A DNA stretch of 64,000 nt from Geodermatophilus sabuli (GTDB lineage Bacteria; Actinomycetota; Actinomycetes; Mycobacteriales; Geodermatophilaceae): contig NZ_JAAGWF010000017.1 in NCBI RefSeq assembly GCF_010686765.1, positions 62,001-126,000 on the forward strand, in the 5' to 3' direction. The translations under genes were made by a program, and so were the position numbers. This document shows positions 17,880 to 25,479 of this stretch, piece after piece. Each line of letters opens with the position of its first letter. Within the stretch, counting starts at the first letter, position 1. A model generated the notes under the pieces. The model ran no database searches, had not been told where the DNA came from, and saw only the letters and a list, made by a program, of their open reading frames with translations.

Positions 17880-18216
17880 CGGACGTCGAACCGCATCCTG
17901 GGGACCAGCCGCCGCCAGCCGCCGTCTCCGCGCGACGCGGCCGACCTCCCCGCCGTCGACGTCGTCCTCCGGCGGCATCCGCGCGATCGCCTCGGCGACC
18001 CGCTCGGACCGCGGGCGGAACTGCCGGCCCGGCCCTGCGTGCAGCACCAGCCGCGGCCGGGGTGCTCCGGGCGGCTGGTCCTCGGTGAGGGTCAGGACGC
18101 CGTGGGCGACCAGTCCCAGGACGTCGGGTCCGCATCAGGTCGTCGGCCGGCGTGCGGCCGACGTGGAGCAGCGCCAGGAGGTGCCCGGGCCTCAGCGGCG
18201 GGAGGTGGGGGTTCAC
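17880..18216 (-). pseudogene. frameshifted fragment of an unknown protein
   Basis: The 348-bp gap between pruA and the nitroreductase contains broken coding sequence on the minus strand. It begins at GTG 18216, overlapping the nitroreductase stop as GTGA, and reads about 35 residues (HLLALLHVGRTPADDLMR). At the CCC near 18131 the natural continuation, VLGLVAHGVLTLTED and onward for about 70 residues, moves to another frame, as if one C were inserted. The 3' end has no stop before running antisense into pruA, so that end also looks degraded. No family is recognised. A sequencing error cannot be excluded. Confidence 0.45.
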
Positions 18217-18857
18217 CAGCGGTCCAGGTGCAGGACGGCGTCCAGCGGCTCGCGCGCGGCCGGCCGGAACGTCTCCCCGGTGTAGAAGGCGGTCGGCACC
18301 AGCGCGCCCTGGTGGACGCCGTCGGGGATGCCGAGGACCTCGGCCACCTCCGCCTCGCGGGCCAGGTGCAGCGACGTCCACGCCGTGCCCAGGCCGCGGG
18401 CGCGCGCGGCCAGCATGTAGCTCCACACGGCGGGCAGCAGCGAGCCCCACAGCCCGGCCTGGTTGCCCGCAGGCAGGGCGCGGCCGGTCGCAATGCAGGG
18501 CAGGACCAGCACCGGCACCTCGGACATGTGCTCGCCGAGCCACACCGCGCTGTCGCCGACCCGGTGCTGCACCCGCGCCCGCTCGGGCCGGTCGGCGAAC
18601 AGCCTCCCCGCGAACGTGGCGGACTCGGCGTACCGGACCACCTGCTGCCGGTAGACCTCGCCGACGGCCGCCCGCTGCGCCGGGTCGGTCACCACCACCC
18701 AGTGCCAGGACTGGGCGTTGGAACCCGACGGCGCCTGGAGGGCCACCTCCAGGCACTCGCGGACCAGCTCCAGGGGCACCGGCCGGGTGAGGTCCAGCCG
18801 CTTGCGGACCGCGCGGGTGGTGGTGAGCAGCTCGTCGGGGCCCAGTGGCAGCGTCAT
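18213..18857 (-). CDS. nitroreductase family protein
   Basis: The 214-residue FMN enzyme has the nitroreductase fold: TTRAVRKRLDL (FMN phosphate binding), QAPSGSNAQSWHWVVV (flavin and dimer contact), and GLGTAWTSLHL with ALVPTAFYTGE near the C-terminus. Members use NAD(P)H to reduce nitro groups, quinones or enones. It overlaps the DUF488 gene by 4 bases (ATGA), so the two are cotranscribed, DUF488 first. Its own stop overlaps the start of the degraded frame described at 17880-18216. Confidence 0.88.
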   Translation of the reverse strand: MTLPLGPDELLTTTRAVRKRLDLTRPVPLELVRECLEVALQAPSGSNAQSWHWVVVTDPAQRAAVGEVYRQQVVRYAESATFAGRLFADRPERARVQHRVGDSAVWLGEHMSEVPVLVLPCIATGRALPAGNQAGLWGSLLPAVWSYMLAARARGLGTAWTSLHLAREAEVAEVLGIPDGVHQGALVPTAFYTGETFRPAAREPLDAVLHLDRW

Positions 18858-19396
18858 GGCCCCACCCTGCCCGACCCGGGCCAGTGCACCTGCCCGTCGC
18901 TCCCGAGCACCGCACCGGCGGAGGGCACGTGCGGGGTCAGCCGCCCGTCGGGCATCAGGTGCGCGACCGGCACGCCCCGGCCGAGGACGGCGACGTCGGC
19001 GACCAGTCGCCGGTGGCAGCGCCACCACACGCTCTCGCTGCACAGCACCACGACCGTCGCGGTGGCCGCCTCGTCGAGCACCCGGTCCAGCGCGGCCGCG
19101 AAGTCCGGCGTCCGGGTGTGCGCGGCGTAGGCGGCGAACTGGGCGACGGTCCACCAGTCGTCGGCGACCGGCTCGCCGCGCGGCAGCTGCCGCCGGCCAC
19201 CCAGGCGCTCCTCCCAGCGGTAGTCCACGCCCACGGCCGGCAGCCACCCGGCCAGCGCCTCCCGGGTGACGTCGGGGTTGCTGCGGCTGCCCGGGAACCG
19301 GCGGACGTCGACGACCAGGTCCACGCCGGCCGCGACCAGGCGGGCGCCCAGGACCCCGCGGTCGTCGGGCCCGTGCCCCGCGGTGCACAGCGGCAT
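18854..19396 (-). CDS. DUF488 domain protein
   Basis: A 180-residue protein of the DUF488 family. The conserved parts are TAGHG near the N-terminus, VVDVRRFPGSRSNPD, a WxxAQFAAY helix, and VVVLCSESVWWRCHRRLVAD, in which Cys and the CHR motif form the presumed active site. The biochemical role of the family is unknown. It is the first gene of a two-gene unit with the nitroreductase. Confidence 0.88.
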   Translation of the reverse strand: MPLCTAGHGPDDRGVLGARLVAAGVDLVVDVRRFPGSRSNPDVTREALAGWLPAVGVDYRWEERLGGRRQLPRGEPVADDWWTVAQFAAYAAHTRTPDFAAALDRVLDEAATATVVVLCSESVWWRCHRRLVADVAVLGRGVPVAHLMPDGRLTPHVPSAGAVLGSDGQVHWPGSGRVGP

Positions 19397-19481
19397 CGCA
19401 CCTCCCTACCCGCCACCGCCCTCTGACGCCCCGCCGGTCATGCTGGTCGGCGGGCGACGGGGCCCGGGCGAGGGGAGTGGT

Positions 19482-20642
19482 GTGGCGGGCCGAACGGCGG
19501 AGGTCCGGACGTCGCTGTGGCGGCTGCCGGCGATGCGGGCCCTGGTGGGCGCCACGACCCTGGGGTTCGCCAGCTACTGCCTGACGCTGGCCTCGCTGCC
19601 GGCCTACGCGGTCGCCGGGGGAGCGAGCGCCGGGACCGCGGGTGTGGTCACCGCCGTCCTGCTGGTCGTCACCATCGCGGTGCAGTCGGTCGTGCCGGCG
19701 CTGACCGCCCGGTTCGGAGCGGGGCCGGTCCTCGCCGTCGGGCTGGCCGCCCTCGGAGCGCCGTCCCCGCTGTACGTGCTCGACGACGGGCTGGCCTGGC
19801 TGTCGGCGATCTCCGCCGTGCGGGGCGCGGGGTTCGGCGTCCTCACCGTGCTCGGGGCGACGCTCGCCGCCCAGGTCGCGCCGGCCGAGCGGCGCGGTGA
19901 GGCGATCGGTCTCTACGGGCTGGCGATCGCGGTGCCCAACCTGGTCGCCGTCCCCGCGGGGGTGGCGCTGGTGCTCGACGGGCAGGTCGCCTGGCTGGCC
20001 TGGCTGTCGGCCTCCCCGGTGCTGGCCCTGCCGCTGGTGCCCGCGCTGGTGCGGGCGGTCCGGTTGGAGTCGACCGCCGGACGGTCGTCCCGGGCGGCCG
20101 CGCTGGCCGCCCTCGCGCCGTCGGGGGTGCTGCTGGCGGTCACCCTCGCCGGCGGTGGACTGGTCACCTTCCTGCCGATCGAGCGGCCCGACGGAGCCCT
20201 GGCGACGGCGGCGCTGCTGGTGTTCGGCATCACCGGCGCGATCACCCGGTGGCGGGCGGGACTGCTCGCCGACAGCATGGGCACCCGCCTGCTCGTGCCG
20301 CTGTCGCTGGCCGTCAGCGCCGCCGGACTGGCCTTGGTGGCGCTGGGGCTGGTCACCGGCGACGCGTGGGTGCTGGCCGGTGCCGGCGTCTTCGGTGCCG
20401 GGTACGGCGCGGTGCAGAACCTGACCCTGATCACCGCGTTCGCCCGTGCCGGTGCCGGGGGCGCGACCGCCGCCAGCGCCATGTGGAACGCCTCGTTCGA
20501 CGCCGGCACCGCGGCCGGGGCTCTGGCACTGGGCGTGGTCGCGGCCGGCCTGGGCCTGCCGTGGACCTACACCCTCGTCGCCGTCGGCCTGGTCCTCACG
20601 CTGCCGGTGGCGCTGGCCGCGACCCGGCCCGCCGCCCGCTGA
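19482..20642 (+). CDS. MFS transporter
   Basis: The 386-residue product has twelve predicted transmembrane helices and belongs to the DHA-like major facilitator group, with R-F-G-x-G between helices 2 and 3 and PAERRGEAIGLYGLAIAVPN after helix 4. It is probably an exporter or amine/drug:H+ antiporter. GTG 19482, behind GGGGAG, was preferred to ATG 19440. It ends directly against the stop of the next, convergent gene. Confidence 0.82.
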   Translation: MAGRTAEVRTSLWRLPAMRALVGATTLGFASYCLTLASLPAYAVAGGASAGTAGVVTAVLLVVTIAVQSVVPALTARFGAGPVLAVGLAALGAPSPLYVLDDGLAWLSAISAVRGAGFGVLTVLGATLAAQVAPAERRGEAIGLYGLAIAVPNLVAVPAGVALVLDGQVAWLAWLSASPVLALPLVPALVRAVRLESTAGRSSRAAALAALAPSGVLLAVTLAGGGLVTFLPIERPDGALATAALLVFGITGAITRWRAGLLADSMGTRLLVPLSLAVSAAGLALVALGLVTGDAWVLAGAGVFGAGYGAVQNLTLITAFARAGAGGATAASAMWNASFDAGTAAGALALGVVAAGLGLPWTYTLVAVGLVLTLPVALAATRPAAR

Positions 20643-20990
20643 TCAGCCGACGAAGCGGTCGGCCACCGCCCGCTGGGAGCGGATGAGCGCGACCTCCTCG
20701 GCGGCCCGACGCAGCCACACGCGGAGGCCGGCGGGGTCGTCCCGGCTGGCGTCGCGCAGGGCGCCCAGCCGCAGCTGGCGGGTGTTGGCCTGGGCGCGCT
20801 GGGCCGGCGGCAGCCGCCGCGCCTCAGCACGGGCGACGGAGGTGAGGCCCGCGCCGACGAAGACCAGCTCGCGGATCGTCGGGATGCCGGCCAGCAGCGC
20901 CTCGGCGCCCAGGGAGTCGTCGTCGGCGAGCAGGCGCAGGAGCTCGTCGGCTGCGCGCCGGCCGTGGGTGTGCGGATCGGGGGAGGTCAC
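20643..20990 (-). CDS. hypothetical protein, helical
   Basis: About 115 residues, rich in Ala, Arg and Leu and probably all helical (RRAADELLRLLADDDSL, ALLAGIPTIRELVFVGAGL, LRRAAEEVALIRSQRAV). No known domain. GTG 20990 is the likeliest start; GTG 21044 is in frame but also lacks a clear ribosome site. It follows the ABC permease by 77 bp in the same direction and may be the last gene of that unit. Confidence 0.55.
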   Translation of the reverse strand: MTSPDPHTHGRRAADELLRLLADDDSLGAEALLAGIPTIRELVFVGAGLTSVARAEARRLPPAQRAQANTRQLRLGALRDASRDDPAGLRVWLRRAAEEVALIRSQRAVADRFVG

Positions 20991-21067
20991 GCTGCGCCAT
21001 TGTCGTCCTGCCGCGGACTCGCCGGTCACCCTCCCCGGGGTCACGGGGGAGGGCGACCGTCACGGGG

Positions 21068-21883
21068 TCAGGCGTCGCGGCGGGAGAAGGCCGCGGCCGC
21101 GACGGCCAGGACGACGGCGACCTCGGCGGCGAACACCGCGAACCCGGCCCACGGGTCCAGCAGCAGCGGGTTGAACGACTCCGGGGTGGCGATCCGGGCA
21201 CCGGCGTTGCCGGGCATCAGCTTCGTCGTCCACTCGCCCCACGCGCCGGGCAGCAGCATCGTCATGTTGCCGACGACGAACACCAGGCCCAGCACGATCG
21301 ACAGCGCGGCCGCGGTGTGCCGGACCAGCAGCCCGACGGCGGCGGCGAGGAGTCCCAGACCGGCCATGTACAGGCCGCTGCCGACCAGTGCGCGCAGCAC
21401 GCCGTCGTCGGTGAGGGCGAGGCCGATGCCCTCCCGGTCGAGGAACCAGTTGCCGGCCAGGTAGCCGGCGAGCGCGGTGAGGACGCCCGCGACGAACAGC
21501 GTCCCGGTCAGGACGGCGGCCTTCGCGGCGAGGACCTCCCCGCGCCGGGGCGTCGCCGACAGCGTGGCCCGGATCATCCCGGTGCCGTACTCGCTCGTGA
21601 CCGCCAGCGTGCCCAGCACGATGGCCGTGACCTGGGCGAACATCATGCCCCAGGTGATGAACGCGCCGACCGGCTCGTCGGCCTCGCTGCTGGCCAGCCA
21701 GCCGGCGCTGGTGGCGCACACGAGGGCGGTCAGCCCGGCGCCGAGCACGAACATCGCGGCGACCGACCAGGTGGTCGAGCGCACCGTCCAGAACTTGATC
21801 CACTCGGCGCGGAGGGTGGTGGCGCCGGACGTCCGGGCCGGGGTCTCCTGCCGGGTCCAGGCGTGGGTCCCCACGACGGTCAT
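21068..21883 (-). CDS. ABC-2 type transporter permease
   Basis: This 271-residue protein has six hydrophobic segments (about 35-55, 75-100, 118-140, 160-185, 190-210, 240-262) and a cytoplasmic N-terminus, the pattern of ABC-2 exporter permeases partnered with BcrA-like ATPases. LRAEWIKFWTVRSTTW at about residues 24-39 is the usual coupling entry, seen often in actinobacterial members. It overlaps the ATPase gene by 4 bases, so the two form one exporter. Substrate unknown. Confidence 0.85.
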   Translation of the reverse strand: MTVVGTHAWTRQETPARTSGATTLRAEWIKFWTVRSTTWSVAAMFVLGAGLTALVCATSAGWLASSEADEPVGAFITWGMMFAQVTAIVLGTLAVTSEYGTGMIRATLSATPRRGEVLAAKAAVLTGTLFVAGVLTALAGYLAGNWFLDREGIGLALTDDGVLRALVGSGLYMAGLGLLAAAVGLLVRHTAAALSIVLGLVFVVGNMTMLLPGAWGEWTTKLMPGNAGARIATPESFNPLLLDPWAGFAVFAAEVAVVLAVAAAAFSRRDA

Positions 21884-22797
21884 CGGGCTGCTCCTGCGGG
21901 GGTGGCGGCGTACTCGACGCTGTCGGCGGTCAGGGTCATGAAGGCGTCCTCGAGCGAGGAGCGCACCAGGGTGAGCTCGTGCAGCAGCAGGCCCGCGCGG
22001 CCGACGAGCTCGCCGACGCCGGCGACGTCGAGGCCCTGCACCCGCAGCTCCGCGCCGTGTGCGGCGACGTCGAGGCCGTGCTCGCGGAGCACGGTGGCCA
22101 CCGCGTCGTGCTGGGGGCTGCGCACCCGCACGTGGGACGCGGCGTGCTCGGCGATGAAGTCCGGCGTCGAGCAGTCGGCCAGCACCCGGCCGCGGCCGAT
22201 CACCACCAGGTGGTCGGCGGTCAGCGCCATCTCCGACATGAGGTGGCTGGAGACGAACACCGTCCGGCCCTCGGCCGCCAGGTCGCGGGCGAGGGTCCGC
22301 ACCCAGCGGATGCCCTCGGGGTCCAGACCGTTGACCGGCTCGTCGAGGACGACGACCGGCGGGTCGCCGATGAGCGCCGCGGCGATGCCCAGCCGCTGTC
22401 CCATGCCGAGGGAGAACCGGCCCACCCGCTGGTCGGCCACCGCGGTCAGCCCCACCAGCTCGAGCACCTCGTCGACACGGGTGCGCGGGATGCCGTTGCT
22501 GGCGGCCAGCCAGCGGAGGTGGTCCCGCGCGGAGCGGCCGGGGTGCAGGGCGCGGGCCTCCAGCAGCGCGCCCACCTCGCGCAGCGGTGCGGGGAAGTCG
22601 GCGTAGCGGCGACCGTTGACGGTGACGCTGCCGGAGGTGGGCCGGTCCAGGCCCAGGACCATCCGCATCGTCGTGGACTTGCCGGCGCCGTTCGGGCCGA
22701 GGAAGCCGGTGACGCGGCCGGGCTCGACGGTGAAGGAGATGCCGTCGACGGCGGTCTTCGGGCCGTAGGTCTTGGTGAGCCGGTGCGCGGCGATCAT
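21880..22797 (-). CDS. ABC transporter ATP-binding protein (BcrA/CcmA type)
   Basis: The 305-residue ATPase has Walker A GPNGAGKST (residues 34-42), signature FSLGMGQRLGIA (about 128-139), Walker B VVVLDEPVNGLDP (about 148-160) and the switch His in SSHLMSE. A C-terminal extension of about 90 residues is typical of the antibiotic/lantibiotic self-immunity class. The signature reads SLGMG in place of LSGGQ, normal in this subgroup. It precedes and overlaps the permease gene. Confidence 0.92.
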   Translation of the reverse strand: MIAAHRLTKTYGPKTAVDGISFTVEPGRVTGFLGPNGAGKSTTMRMVLGLDRPTSGSVTVNGRRYADFPAPLREVGALLEARALHPGRSARDHLRWLAASNGIPRTRVDEVLELVGLTAVADQRVGRFSLGMGQRLGIAAALIGDPPVVVLDEPVNGLDPEGIRWVRTLARDLAAEGRTVFVSSHLMSEMALTADHLVVIGRGRVLADCSTPDFIAEHAASHVRVRSPQHDAVATVLREHGLDVAAHGAELRVQGLDVAGVGELVGRAGLLLHELTLVRSSLEDAFMTLTADSVEYAATPAGAAR

Positions 22798-22904
22798 GCG
22801 GACACCGGGTCCGGGGAGGTCGGGGAGGTCATGCCGTCGAGGCTGTCGGGCGGCCGGGGCGGCGTACATCCGGGAGCGCCCTGAGCCGACCCCCACGCGC
22901 CCCC

Positions 22905-22925
22905 GAGGGCCCCGTGAGGGGCCTC
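22905..22925 (-). terminator. hairpin after the flavoprotein gene
   Basis: GAGGGCCCC pairs with GGGGCCTC across a GTGA loop, with one bulged base. It lies three bases past the flavoprotein stop on the minus strand, ahead of the ABC operon. Confidence 0.6.
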
Positions 22926-22927
22926 CC

Positions 22928-24001
22928 TCAGGCGGAGCGGGCGAGGACGCCGTCGGGGAGCAGCAACCGGCGCAGCTCGCGCGCGGCCTCCCGGCCGGCT
23001 CGGTTCGCGCCGATGGTGCTGGCCGAGGGCCCGTACCCGACCAGGTGCACGCGCGGCTCCCCGGCCACGTGCGTGCCCTCCATCGCGATGCCGCCGCCGG
23101 GCCCGCGCAGGTGCAGCGGCGCGAGATGGCCCAGGGCCGCCCGGAAGCCGGTGGCCCACAGCACGGCGTCGGCGCGCACGGAGCGGCCGTCGTCCCAGGC
23201 GACGCCGTCGGGAGTGAGCCGGTCGAACACCGGCAGCCGGTCGAGCACGCCGCGCTCGCGGGCCGCACGCACCCAGGGCGTGACGACCAGCCCGGTGACG
23301 CCGACGACGCTTCCGGGGGAGCGACCCTCGCGGACGGCGTCGGCGACCAGCGCGACGGCGGCCCGCCCCTCCTCGGGACCGAACGGTCCCTCCCGCCACA
23401 CCGGGGGACGACGGGTCACCCAGGTCGTGTGCGCGACCTCGGCGATCTCCCCGAGCAGCTGGACGGCCGACGCGCCCCCGCCCACGACCACCACCGACTG
23501 CCCGGCGAACTCCGCGGGGCCGCGGTAGTCGACGGTGTGCACCTGGCGGCCCCGGAAGACCTCCTGGCCGGGGTAGCGCGGGACGAACGGGCGGGTCCAG
23601 GTGCCGGTGGCGTTGACCACCGCCCGGGCGGTCCACTCGCCGGCCGACGTCCGCAGCAGGAACCGGCCGTCGTCGGTGCGCCGCACCGCGTGCACCCGGA
23701 CCGGTCGCCGCACGCCCAGGCCGACGTGCTGCTCGTAGTCGGCGAAGTAGGCCGGCACCGCCTCGGCGGCGGGCACGTCGTCCCCCGCGGGCGGGAAGGG
23801 CAGACCGGGCAGGTCGTGCACGTGGTGGGTGCGGCCGAGGGTGAGGGAGGGCCAGCGGTGCTGCCAGGCCCCGCCGGGACGGCGGTCGGCGTCCAGGACG
23901 ACGAGCCCCGGGCCCGGGGCGAACCCGGCCCGCAGCAGGTGGTACCCGGCGCTCAGCCCGGCCTGGCCCGCACCGATGACCGCCACGTCGACGTCGCTCA
24001 C
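22928..24001 (-). CDS. flavin-containing monooxygenase-like FAD/NAD(P) oxidoreductase
   Basis: The 357-residue protein has two dinucleotide folds: VIGAGQAGLSAGYHL at the N-terminus binds FAD, and VVVGGGASAVQLLGE near residue 165 binds NADPH. NATGTW and LWATGFRAAL are the usual flavin-contact motifs of the CzcO/YUCCA-like group. These oxygenate or oxidise small nucleophiles. GTG 24001 has a poor ribosome site. The 390 bp upstream is unusually rich in hairpins, which on this strand would be in its 5' leader. Confidence 0.85.
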   Translation of the reverse strand: MSDVDVAVIGAGQAGLSAGYHLLRAGFAPGPGLVVLDADRRPGGAWQHRWPSLTLGRTHHVHDLPGLPFPPAGDDVPAAEAVPAYFADYEQHVGLGVRRPVRVHAVRRTDDGRFLLRTSAGEWTARAVVNATGTWTRPFVPRYPGQEVFRGRQVHTVDYRGPAEFAGQSVVVVGGGASAVQLLGEIAEVAHTTWVTRRPPVWREGPFGPEEGRAAVALVADAVREGRSPGSVVGVTGLVVTPWVRAARERGVLDRLPVFDRLTPDGVAWDDGRSVRADAVLWATGFRAALGHLAPLHLRGPGGGIAMEGTHVAGEPRVHLVGYGPSASTIGANRAGREAARELRRLLLPDGVLARSA

Positions 24002-24177
24002 ACCCGGACAACCGCGCCGGTCAGGCGGTGCTTCCGCCACGGTCCCGGACCTTGCGGATCTCTTGCGGTCGCGGCGCGGGAGCCCTGCGGTCGCCCCACC
24101 AGAGTCCAACCTGTCGCCGGGGTGACCCGGAGGCCACAGGACAGCCGGTGTCTCCATCGCACGGGGGGACGGAGCCG

Positions 24178-24311
24178 CCGGCCGACTCGGCCGGTGACGC
24201 TGTGGGGGACAGCGCCGCCGGGCAGGACGACCGGTGCACCGCGGGGGAACGGTGCCACCGGTCGTGGGGGGAACGCACGAGGCCGGCCGCGGGCGACCGC
24301 GGCCGGCCTCG
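24178..24311. other. cluster of four strong hairpins in a 390-bp intergenic region
   Basis: The gap 24002-24390 holds no convincing gene. Within it are four dyads in 134 bp: 24178-24194 (8-bp arms, 1-base centre), 24198-24214 (6-bp arms, G5 loop), 24227-24265 (10 bp plus 5 bp with one bulge, 8-base loop) and 24278-24311 (perfect 15-bp arms, 4-base loop). The region lies between divergent genes, so these are not simple 3' terminators. They would be transcribed as the leader of the minus-strand flavoprotein gene if its promoter is near 24330-24390. Confidence 0.7.
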
Positions 24312-24378
24312 CCGCGTCGGGCCCAGGTCTCCCGGCCGGAGCCGTTCCGCTGACCCTGCGCCCCGTCTCGATACGCGT

Positions 24379-24384
24379 TACGTT
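24379..24384 (+). promoter_or_regulatory. -10 element of a probable leaderless promoter
   Basis: TACGTT ends six bases before the GTG of the TetR gene, and there is no ribosome site, so the mRNA probably starts at the initiation codon. Confidence 0.45.
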
Positions 24385-24390
24385 CAGACG

Positions 24391-25017
24391 GTGACGGTCG
24401 GTGATGGTCTTGCCCGGTCGGGGACGGTCCTGACCCGCACGCGCACGAGTGCGCGCCGGCTGGACCGGACCCGGGACGAGGCGATCGCCACCGCGGTCAT
24501 CGAGGTGCTGGGCCGCGAGGGGTACGCGGGCCTGACCATGGACGCGGTGGCCCTGGCCGCCGGCGTCGGCAAGGCGACCATCTACCGGCGGTGGTCGAGC
24601 AAGGCCGACCTCCTGCTCAGCGTGCTGGACGTGGCCGGCGAGAGCCCGCCGGTCCACGCGGACACCGGCGACCTGCGCGACGACCTGGTCGCGGTGCTGC
24701 TCTCGACGCTGGACCTGCTGGCCGGCCCGTCGGGTCGGGCCACGCGCAGCCTGCTCGGTGCGCTGGTCGACGACCCCGCCTTGGCCCGTGCCTTCCAGGC
24801 CGGTCCGCTGGCCCGGTGGGACGCCGCGTGGACCGCCGTCCTCGACCGGGCGGTCGACCGGGGCGAGATCACGCCGGCCGCGGCCGGCTCGGTGGTGGCC
24901 GAGCTCGCCCCGGCCGTGCTCTGCCTGCGCTGGCTGGTCACCGGCCGGGAGCTGGACACGTCGGTCGTCGAGGAGATCGTCGACCGGGTGGTGCTCCCGC
25001 TGCTGCGCGGCTGGTAG
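24391..25017 (+). CDS. TetR-family transcriptional regulator
   Basis: A 208-residue regulator. The DNA-binding part has AVIEVLGREGYAGLT and VALAAGVGKATIYRRWSSKADLL, followed by a TetR C-terminal domain of the type that starts with a conserved DTGDLRDDL (seen in the TetR_C_16/33-like groups). The frame is open for about 120 codons upstream, but GC composition and proline/arginine-rich translation there do not look coding. It is 63 bp ahead of the small membrane protein and the channel gene, which it may control. Confidence 0.87.
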   Translation: MTVGDGLARSGTVLTRTRTSARRLDRTRDEAIATAVIEVLGREGYAGLTMDAVALAAGVGKATIYRRWSSKADLLLSVLDVAGESPPVHADTGDLRDDLVAVLLSTLDLLAGPSGRATRSLLGALVDDPALARAFQAGPLARWDAAWTAVLDRAVDRGEITPAAAGSVVAELAPAVLCLRWLVTGRELDTSVVEEIVDRVVLPLLRGW

Positions 25018-25080
25018 GTGCGGCGTTTCGGATCGGCGCGATCGGGGGAGTGGCGGGGCCGCGGGTCGGGAGGTGACGGC

Positions 25081-25467
25081 GTGAACCTGGAGAAGGTCGT
25101 CTTCGGCTTCTTCGTGCTGCTCGCCGCCACCCTCAACTTCGGGTTCTTCATCGGCGACATCGACGACCCCGCGCTGCACAACCCCTACGAGCTGTTCGCC
25201 GCGGTGGTGGTCAACCTGATCGCCACGGTGCTGAAGTTCGGCGACCGCACCCAGATCGGGGCCGTGCACCTGGCGACCAGCCTGGTGGCGGACCTGCAGC
25301 TCATCGGCGCGGCCCTGATGTTCGGCTACGCCGAGTACGTCTCGAGCGCCGGGATGACCCCCTCGTGGACGGCGAGCGTCGTGTCCCTGTCGGGCGGCGC
25401 CCTGCTGGCCAACATCGTCTCCGTGGTGCTGCTGGTCGTGGAGACGGTCTCGTTCCACCGCGGGTGA
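25081..25467 (+). CDS. small membrane protein paired with the channel gene (DUF6394-like)
   Basis: The 128-residue protein has three or four hydrophobic helices: 5-27 (VVFGFFVLLAATLNFGFFI), about 38-55, 61-85 and 100-122. GTG 25081 follows GGGAGGTGACGGC. It is 12 bp upstream of the potassium-channel gene. Proteins of this look commonly precede such channels in other bacteria, so it may be an accessory subunit. The DUF6394 assignment is from memory of the family and is uncertain. Confidence 0.75.
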   Translation: MNLEKVVFGFFVLLAATLNFGFFIGDIDDPALHNPYELFAAVVVNLIATVLKFGDRTQIGAVHLATSLVADLQLIGAALMFGYAEYVSSAGMTPSWTASVVSLSGGALLANIVSVVLLVVETVSFHRG

Positions 25468-25479
25468 GAGGAGGCCGTC

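Noticed and set aside
24178-24311. Hairpin cluster considered as a phage attachment site or IS end.
   Set aside because: No integrase, transposase, target duplication or tRNA is near it.
24028-24390. Upstream extension of the TetR reading frame by about 120 codons.
   Set aside because: The translation is Arg/Pro/Ser-rich without domain character and covers the hairpin cluster. GTG 24391 gives the normal TetR length.
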